A stretch of 45,530 nt of DNA from JBBDKV01 sp040879165 (GTDB lineage: Bacteria > Patescibacteriota > Microgenomatia > UBA1400 > PJMF01): positions 1-45,530 of the forward strand of contig JBBDKV010000005.1 in the NCBI GenBank assembly GCA_040879165.1, read 5' to 3'. Positions 40,544 to 45,530 of the stretch are shown one piece after another. The position numbers were made by a program, and so were the translations under genes. Position 1 is the first letter of the stretch, and the number at the start of each line of letters is the position of its first letter. The notes beneath the pieces are model-generated. The model ran no database searches. It had not been told where the DNA came from and saw only the letters and a list, made by a program, of their open reading frames with translations.

Positions 40544-42640
40544 ATGAGTTCTATGAGTCTGCCTGCCGTTTTTACTCCCAAATCGATCGCTGTGATTGGT
40601 GCTTCCACGCGACCAGGTAGTGTCGGCAATGATATTGTTAAAAATTTGGCTGAACATTTTGTCGGGGATATCTACCCGATCAATCCTAAGGGCGGTGAGT
40701 TATATGGCTTGCCGGTTTTTGCGTCTATTGCAGATGTGCCGGGATCAGTCGAGTTGGCGGTGGTAGCGGTGCCAGCTAGGCTTGTGCCTACGGTTTTGAA
40801 GCAGGCGGGGGAGAAAAAGATCAAGGCAGCAGTGATTATCAGTGCGGGCTTTGGTGAAGTGGGAAATTATGAAGATGAGGAAAAGTTGGTAGAGTTGGCT
40901 GAGCAGTATGGTTTTACGTTGATCGGACCAAATTGTCTGGGAGTGATGAATCCGCATCTAAAAATGAATGCCTCATTTGCTCCTACTATGCCTGAAGCGG
41001 GCTCGATCGCTTTTCTGTCGCAAAGTGGCGCGCTTGGCACAGCAATACTTGATTATGCGTGTAGTCATAATTTGGGTTTTTCTAAATTTTTGAGTCTAGG
41101 GAATAAGGCCGCGGTAGATGAGGCGGTGTTATTGCGTTATTTGGCGGATGATCCTGAAACGAAGGTGATTTTGTTGTATGTTGAGGGGCTGCGCGACATT
41201 GAGTCGCTCCACAAAGTCGCGCAGGAGATTCGGCAAGTGCGTCATCCCAAGCCCATTATTGTGCTTAAATCTGGTCAAACTGAACGCGGAGCAGCCGCTG
41301 CCAGTTCGCATACAGGTGCGTTGGCTGGCAATGATGAGTTGTATGATGCCTTGTTTAGGCAAGCTGGGATTATTCGAGCACAGAAAATTGAAGACTTGTT
41401 TTTGTATGCGGAGTGCTTTCTCAGTAATCCAGTGTTTAAGAAAGACAGAGTTGCAGTGATCACTAACGCTGGGGGTCCAGGAGTGCTGTTAACTGACGCA
41501 CTGGTTCGCGAGCAGCTGACTATGGCTCATTTTTCAGAATCAACCAAGCAGGAGTTACAATCATTCTTACCCGAGGCCGCTAGCGTTGAAAATCCAGTGG
41601 ATATTTTGGGCGATGCTGACGCTGGTCGATATTCACAAACACTAGAAATTGTGGCGGCAGACCGTGGTGTCGATGCCATGATCATTCTCCTCACTCCCCA
41701 GTCAATGACAGAGGTAGAAGAAACAGCTTTGGCGATTATTGAGCTTAAACGACGCAGTAAAAAGCCCATCGTGGTTAGTTTGCTGGGAGGCGAGCGCGTT
41801 GAGGCAGGACTTGGATTGTTACAAGATGCTCAGTTAGCAACAGCAGATTTTCCTGAGGATGCCGCTCAAGGTCTCGGTGCAATGCATCAGTACTCACAGT
41901 GGCAAGGCAGTAGTAAAAAGCCGACGCTCTTTCGTAATTTTAGCCACCAAACTTTACAAAAGTTAGTCAAAAACAGGCGTCAGTCAGGTTGGCTGCGAGA
42001 AGATCAAGCCCTTCAGGTTTTGACAGCTTGTGGTATTCGCGTCGCTCCTTGGCAAGTAGTCCGCTCAGCCAGTGGCACGCAGTCGGCTGTTCAAGCAATT
42101 GGCGAGCCAGCGGTACTCAAGTGTATGTCGCCAGATATTCTGCACAAAAGTGACGCAGGCGGTGTGGTACTCAATGTCACGGCAGAAACTGCTCGGGCAT
42201 CCTATGACCAACTAATGGCAGCACTTGAGAAATCTCATCCCAAGGCAACCATAACTGGAGTGTTAGTGATGCAGCAAGTGCAAGAATCATTTCAAGAAAT
42301 GATTATCGGTGGTGTGCGTGATCCCAACCTCGGTGCTTTGGTTGGCGTCGGCATGGGTGGTGTTTTTACAGAAATTTTCAAAGATGCAGCGTTTGGTCTA
42401 GTGCCGGTTAATGAGCACGTAATTGAAGAAATGCTGGGGCGGCTGAAGATGACCGCGCTCCTGAAAGGAGCGCGGGGCACCAAGCACTTCGATGTTCCCG
42501 CCCTCAAAGAAACAGTCGCCCGCATTTCTCAAGCGATGCGCCAATATCCAGAAATTACTGAACTCGACATTAATCCCATCTTATTATTCCAAAAATCTGG
42601 CGGCGTAATGGCCGTTGACGCACGAGTAAAAGTTCGCTGA
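40544..42640 (+). CDS. ADP-forming acyl-CoA/acetyl-CoA synthetase, alpha and beta parts on one chain
   Basis: Converts acyl-CoA, ADP and phosphate to acid, CoA and ATP, which gives energy without respiration. A 698-residue chain: CoA-binding Rossmann domain (SIAVIGASTRPGSVGNDIV near 15), two ligase-CoA-like domains, and the phosphorylated His at 256 in SSHTGALAG, the position where the family carries it. The C-terminal ATP-grasp domain begins near 475 and includes LKCMSPDILHKSDAGGVVLNV and MGGVFTEIFKDAAF. Alpha and beta units are separate in many archaea and fused in others. The exact acid (acetate or aryl/branched acids) is unclear. It converges on DoxX with 12 bp between. Confidence 0.92.
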   Translation: MSSMSLPAVFTPKSIAVIGASTRPGSVGNDIVKNLAEHFVGDIYPINPKGGELYGLPVFASIADVPGSVELAVVAVPARLVPTVLKQAGEKKIKAAVIISAGFGEVGNYEDEEKLVELAEQYGFTLIGPNCLGVMNPHLKMNASFAPTMPEAGSIAFLSQSGALGTAILDYACSHNLGFSKFLSLGNKAAVDEAVLLRYLADDPETKVILLYVEGLRDIESLHKVAQEIRQVRHPKPIIVLKSGQTERGAAAASSHTGALAGNDELYDALFRQAGIIRAQKIEDLFLYAECFLSNPVFKKDRVAVITNAGGPGVLLTDALVREQLTMAHFSESTKQELQSFLPEAASVENPVDILGDADAGRYSQTLEIVAADRGVDAMIILLTPQSMTEVEETALAIIELKRRSKKPIVVSLLGGERVEAGLGLLQDAQLATADFPEDAAQGLGAMHQYSQWQGSSKKPTLFRNFSHQTLQKLVKNRRQSGWLREDQALQVLTACGIRVAPWQVVRSASGTQSAVQAIGEPAVLKCMSPDILHKSDAGGVVLNVTAETARASYDQLMAALEKSHPKATITGVLVMQQVQESFQEMIIGGVRDPNLGALVGVGMGGVFTEIFKDAAFGLVPVNEHVIEEMLGRLKMTALLKGARGTKHFDVPALKETVARISQAMRQYPEITELDINPILLFQKSGGVMAVDARVKVR

Positions 42641-42652
42641 AAATTGAAAAAA

Positions 42653-43180
42653 CTAAGTCAGCCAAGGATGGTTTTTAACCAATCTGGTATTTTGCCACCA
42701 CTCAGCAAGACTCAGCCGAGTATGAGCTGCAGGCTCATTGTAGAGTCCAATTAAAATCAAAATATAGACAATATGCTGATCCATGAAAGGATTGTTCTCA
42801 AGTGGCAGCGCCGAAAGCCAGATCAAGAACATCAGTAGCGAACCAGCCACACTCGCCACCCGCATACCCATTCCCAGCAGCAGCGCCACCCCAACTCCCA
42901 GCAGCCCCAACATAAACAGCCAATCTATAACCACATTCCCTGCCAGGCTATTAAAGATAGCAGCCAGCGGTCCATCTGGAGCAAACTGCAGATACCCCGT
43001 TGTTGGCGAAACGCCACTCAACCAAGATGTATCAGCTGACGTCGAAAATCCCAACCCAAACGTCTTATCCAAAAATGCCCAAAGCATAATCCAGCTCAAG
43101 CTGAGGCGCAGAGGGATCCAGATTTGGTTTGCAGACTGTTGCGGTGTAAATTTTTGAAAAAATTGGGAAAAGAAGTTCAT
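42653..43180 (-). CDS. DoxX-family membrane protein
   Basis: A 175-residue membrane protein with four helices. N-terminal RLSLSWIMLWAFLDKTFGLGF, then AFPDGP-like APDGPLA, VIDWLFMLGLLGVGVALLLGMGMRVA and a C-terminal NPFMDQHIVYILILIGLY match the DoxX/TQO layout. Some DoxX proteins work in thiosulfate or quinone oxidation, others in redox-stress complexes. No partner DoxD or SseA is adjacent. It is transcribed toward the acyl-CoA synthetase gene, away from the rRNA genes. Confidence 0.8.
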   Translation of the reverse strand: MNFFSQFFQKFTPQQSANQIWIPLRLSLSWIMLWAFLDKTFGLGFSTSADTSWLSGVSPTTGYLQFAPDGPLAAIFNSLAGNVVIDWLFMLGLLGVGVALLLGMGMRVASVAGSLLMFLIWLSALPLENNPFMDQHIVYILILIGLYNEPAAHTRLSLAEWWQNTRLVKNHPWLT

Positions 43181-43279
43181 AGACCTAATAGTATCATGAT
43201 TGCTCAGTGTTTTAGAGACAAAAACGTTCAGAAAATAACTTTGATTTTTTTAACTCTTCCTCCTTGTAATGAGTTGTAC

Positions 43280-43304
43280 GTACTGACGACGACAGTACTT
43301 TTTT
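43280..43304 (+). terminator. Terminator-like hairpin protecting the rRNA transcription unit
   Basis: GTACTG (43280-43285), loop ACGACGA and CAGTAC (43293-43298) are followed by TTTTTT (43299-43304). It lies just before the rRNA promoter and could stop read-through into it. Confidence 0.45.
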
Positions 43305-43307
43305 CTA

Positions 43308-43335
43308 TTGACACTCGCCTCATTTTTGCTATACT
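43308..43335 (+). promoter_or_regulatory. Promoter of the tRNA-Ala/23S rRNA unit
   Basis: TTGACA (43308-43313), 16-nt spacer and TATACT (43330-43335) with TG at -2/-1 of the extended -10 (TGCTATACT). It is the strongest promoter in the window and lies about 165 bp before tRNA-Ala. It has no 16S gene downstream. Confidence 0.75.
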
Positions 43336-43499
43336 ATCCTTCCTGTTCGGGAAACAGATTCGTAGACATTGCACGCTCATCTCGAGTTAGCAATCCCTCA
43401 CACTTTCAACAGAACAAACAAATTAAGAAATCAAATAACGCCTGTCGTGCAGTTTCTTGCGGGTTATCGACTCACAGAAAGAGCAATGTGCTTGAGGAT

Positions 43500-43573
43500 G
43501 GGCCTGTAGCTCAGTTGGCTAGAGCGCCTCATTTGCAATGAGGAGGCCAGGAGTTCGAGTCTCCTCAGGTCCA
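43500..43573 (+). tRNA. tRNA-Ala (anticodon UGC)
   Basis: Acceptor GGGCCTG pairs with CAGGTCC (one G-U), D arm GCTC/GAGC, anticodon stem CCTCA/TGAGG with loop TTTGCAA (anticodon TGC), and T arm with GTTCGAG. Discriminator A, no encoded CCA. In many bacteria tRNA-Ala lies between 16S and 23S; here it lies before 23S without 16S. Confidence 0.95.
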
Positions 43574-43654
43574 CACTTGATTTCGCCACTGCAGACAGAC
43601 AAAAGCAGAGAAAAACTTGCGTACATTAAACAAAAAACAGTGAATAGCACGATA

Positions 43655-43715
43655 GCTGGATATTAACTATTGGATGGTCGGTCTCGCGACTACTGTCCAA
43701 TAGCTAGTATCTAGC
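43655..43715 (+). ncRNA. Long hairpin in the tRNA-Ala to 23S leader
   Basis: Arms 43655-43680 and 43690-43715 pair at 24 of 26 positions (including G-U), loop GTCTCGCGA. The arms start GCTGGATATTAACTATTGGA and end AGCTAGTATCTAGC. This could be an RNase III site in the rRNA precursor or a fold of the spacer. Found in the transcribed leader. Confidence 0.7.
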
Positions 43716-43831
43716 ACTTGTCGCAATGCAAATTGCCGCAAGACCGCACGTTGGTCAGCATTTCGCCTCATAGAAAAAGCGAATAATGCACTGCACTAAG
43801 CACGCTCATTAAAAAGTGAAGAAAAGTCATT

Positions 43832-43891
43832 CGTTTTTACTATTTTTAGTAAAAACGTAAGTAATTGTCATGATGTACGTTAAAAACGTAC
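43832..43891 (+). repeat. Two perfect inverted repeats before the 23S 5' end
   Basis: CGTTTTTACTA (43832-43842), loop TTTT and its exact complement to 43857. Then GTACGT (43875-43880), loop TAAAA and ACGTAC (43886-43891). Both lie in the 23S leader, 70-130 nt upstream of the mature 5' end, and may be processing or antitermination structures. Confidence 0.65.
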
Positions 43892-44528
43892 AGAAGTGGC
43901 TAGCATCAATCATGTATGTTTGATTTATCAAATATATGTGTTTAACAACCAAAAAATAATTTCGTATGTAACATAACGCATATGGTGGATGCCTTGGCTT
44001 ATTTGGCCGATGAAGGACGCTGACTCCGCGAAAGTCGTCGAGGAGCTGAGTACAAGCTTTGATCCGGCGGTGTCCGAATAGGGAAACCTCGCTTCGTTAA
44101 CACGGAGTGGCCCCGCACCTTTGGTGCGGGGGGGGAACCCGGGGAACTGAAATATCTAAGTACCTGGAGGAAAAGAAATCGTAAGAGATTCCCTTAGTAA
44201 GCGACGAGCGAACAGGGAAGAGTCTAAACCCACTTTTAGTGGGTGTTGCAGGACCTCAATATTGGACTTTGCATTGCTAACAGAATACGTTGGAATTCGT
44301 AACCACAGAACGTGAAAGTCGTGTACGTGAAAGCAATACAATACCATAGAGGATTCCTAAGTAGGTTGGGAGACGGCAAACTCCCTTCTGAATCTGGGGT
44401 GACCACACTCCAAGACTAAATACCAAATAAGACCGATAGTGAACGAGTACCGTGAGGGAAAGGTGAAAAGAAGGGTGGAAGACCCCATGAAATAGAACCT
44501 GAAACCATATGCTAACAATCAGAGAACG

Positions 44529-44863
44529 CCCCTCACCTTTTAATTTCTAATTAATTACAACAGTTTGTGAAAGTTTTATTCATATAATAATTGTATGTTT
44601 TATATGTATGTATTATGGAGTAAGAATTTGCAAAAATTTTATATTGGAGCTACTTCTAATCTCAGATTACGATATTTACAACACCAAAGTGGTGAGAGTA
44701 TTTGGACTAGTCAAGCTAAAGATTGGAAGCTTCAGTATTATGAGGCATTTCTTTCAAGAAAGCTTGCTTTTTGTAGAGAGAAAAAATTGAAGAAAAGAGC
44801 AAAGTCTTGGAAAGAATTAAAGAAAAGAATCTATTTAGAAATTGGAGATTAAAAGGTGAGGGG
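44529..44863 (+). other. Intervening sequence inserted in helix 25 of 23S rRNA
   Basis: CCCCTCACCTTTTAAT (44529-44544) pairs exactly with 44848-44863; pairing continues inward with 8 more pairs, two of them G-U, for a stem of about 24 bp. The insertion replaces the loop of helix 25, where Salmonella and others hold RNase III-excised intervening sequences. It holds a complete GIY-YIG ORF and only about 50 nt of other sequence, far too little for a group I intron core. Base composition is much more A/T-rich than the rRNA. Confidence 0.8.
44595..44852 (+). CDS. GIY-YIG nuclease encoded inside 23S rRNA
   Basis: An 85-residue single-domain GIY-YIG protein similar to small UvrC-like/UPF0213 members. 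Motifs: MYVLWS (in place of GIY), FYIGATSN (YIG), LRLRYLQH with the conserved Arg, and LAFCREKKLKK with the catalytic Glu, followed by a basic tail KRAKSWKELKKRIY. All catalytic positions are kept. Homing endonucleases of this fold are known, as are free-standing ones. The ATG at 44595 has no ribosome site, and the TAA stop (44850-44852) lies inside the closing stem, so translation and rRNA folding would compete. It could cut its own insertion site in other genomes (inference). Confidence 0.82.
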   Translation: MFYMYVLWSKNLQKFYIGATSNLRLRYLQHQSGESIWTSQAKDWKLQYYEAFLSRKLAFCREKKLKKRAKSWKELKKRIYLEIGD

Positions 44864-45530
44864 TTATCTCGTGCCTATTGAAGAATGAGCCGGCGAGTTT
44901 TTTCATTTTGCAAAGCTTAAGTCCTTACAGGACGGAGGCGTAGGGAAACCGAGTCTGAATAGGGCGTCCCCCGCACCACTTGTGGTGAGGGGTCAAGTAA
45001 AATGGGAAAGACCCGAAACCAGGTGAGCTAACCATGACCAGGGTGAAGCTTCGATAATCTCGAAGTGGAGGCCCGCACCGGTGTATGCTGCAAGATGCTC
45101 GGATGAGTTGTGGTTAGGGGTAATATGCCAATCGAACCTGGAGATAGCTGGTTCTCCCTGAAATATATTTAGGTATAGGGTCGCGTGAAGTACTGCGGGG
45201 GTAGAGCACTGATCGGGTGTCTCGGGAGAAATCTCGAGCATCTAGTCAAACTCCGAATACCGTTGTATGTTTCGCGGCACTCAGCACCTGGGAGCTAAGT
45301 TCCAGGAGCAAAAGGAAAACAAACCAGACCTACAGCTAAGGTCTCTAATTGAATGTTTAGTGGTAAAGGAAGTTTATATCCTAAGACACCTAGGAGGTCG
45401 GCTCAGAAGCAGCCATCCTTTAAAGAAAGCGTAACAGCTCACTAGCCGTAGGGTATATGCGCCGAAAATTCAACGAGGCTCAAACATTCAACCGAAGCTT
45501 AGGGTGCTCTTGTCGTAAGACAGGGGCGCG

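Larger units (their letters stand above)
43962..45530 (+). rRNA. rrl: 23S ribosomal RNA, 5' part; runs off the window
   Basis: Conserved blocks appear in order: ATATGGTGGATGCCTTGG near the 5' end, CCGATGAAGGACG, GTGAACGAGTACCGTGAGGG near 44440, CCTGAAACCATATGC, AAACCGAGTCTGAATAGGGC, AAAGACCCGAAACCAGGTGA near 45010, GTTAGGGGTAATATGCCAATC and GTAACAGCTCACTAG near 45430. The 5' end at 43962 is set by alignment to E. coli numbering and may be off by a few bases. Helix 25 carries a 335-bp insertion. The last base falls within domain II, near E. coli position 1200. No 16S gene precedes it. Confidence 0.95.

Noticed and set aside
42454..42474. Perfect 8-bp hairpin CGCGCTCC-TGAAA-GGAGCGCG
   Set aside because: It lies inside the acyl-CoA synthetase coding region with no U-run; it may be chance from codon use.
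44993..45241. Minus-strand frame of 82 codons in 23S rRNA
   Set aside because: It lies in conserved rRNA sequence; no coding signal.

Overview
The window looks like chromosomal DNA of a bacterium with a compact genome, most probably a Candidate Phyla Radiation (Patescibacteria) member. This is an inference from gene content: a solitary 23S rRNA gene carrying an ORF-bearing insertion, an archaeal-type ATP-dependent DNA ligase, a one-chain ADP-forming acyl-CoA synthetase, a VirD4/TraG-like ATPase beside a disordered membrane-associated protein, many small toxin-antitoxin genes, and several secreted proteins of no recognisable family. TGA is used as a stop (for example at 8115-8117), so the Gracilibacteria/Absconditabacteria code is excluded. 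No CRISPR array, insertion sequence or phage structural gene was seen.

Layout. 1-1.9 kb: the end of an NAD(P)H-hydrate dehydratase and a Tat-signal trypsin-like protease. 1.9-6.1 kb: a defence/stress island with four modules side by side (AbrB-Doc, AbiEi-AbiEii, a self-contained Fic AMPylase, BrnT-BrnA). 6.2-14.3 kb: housekeeping and envelope genes (DNA ligase, Pth, MFS transporter, GH3 hydrolase, Lgt, a DUF192 lipoprotein, a Pro/Gln-rich protein). 14.4-16.8 kb: the large ATPase. 16.9-23.7 kb: an extracytoplasmic thiol-redox cluster (Crp/Fnr regulator, thioredoxin-like protein, CcdA-DUF3179 fusion, disulfide reductase-VTT fusion, DsbA-like protein, second CcdA). 23.8-27.2 kb, minus strand: a MacB-type ABC exporter (adaptor, ATPase, permease) and a small anchored protein. 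27.3-30.1 kb: tRNA-Ile(UAU) set among strong hairpins, a copy of its 3' end, an unusual Tat-motif protein and gene remnants. 30.1-35.0 kb, minus strand: three consecutive large surface proteins, one with DUF11 repeats, Cys-rich modules and a sortase-like tail. 35.2-42.6 kb: ribosomal protein S1, two unknown proteins, two cation antiporters and the ADP-forming acyl-CoA synthetase. 42.65-43.2 kb: DoxX on the minus strand. 43.3-45.5 kb: promoter, tRNA-Ala(UGC), a structured leader and the 5' half of 23S rRNA with no 16S upstream.

How it fits together. The redox cluster could supply disulfide formation and reduction outside the membrane, and the Cys-rich surface operon is a plausible client. Lgt would lipidate the adjacent DUF192 lipoprotein. 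The acyl-CoA synthetase points to ATP gain by substrate-level phosphorylation in a fermentative cell, with two antiporters for ion balance.

The most striking object is the insertion in helix 25 of the 23S rRNA (44529-44863). A stem of about 24 bp encloses a complete GIY-YIG nuclease gene whose stop codon lies inside the stem. It resembles an RNase III-processed intervening sequence that carries a nuclease, rather than a group I intron.
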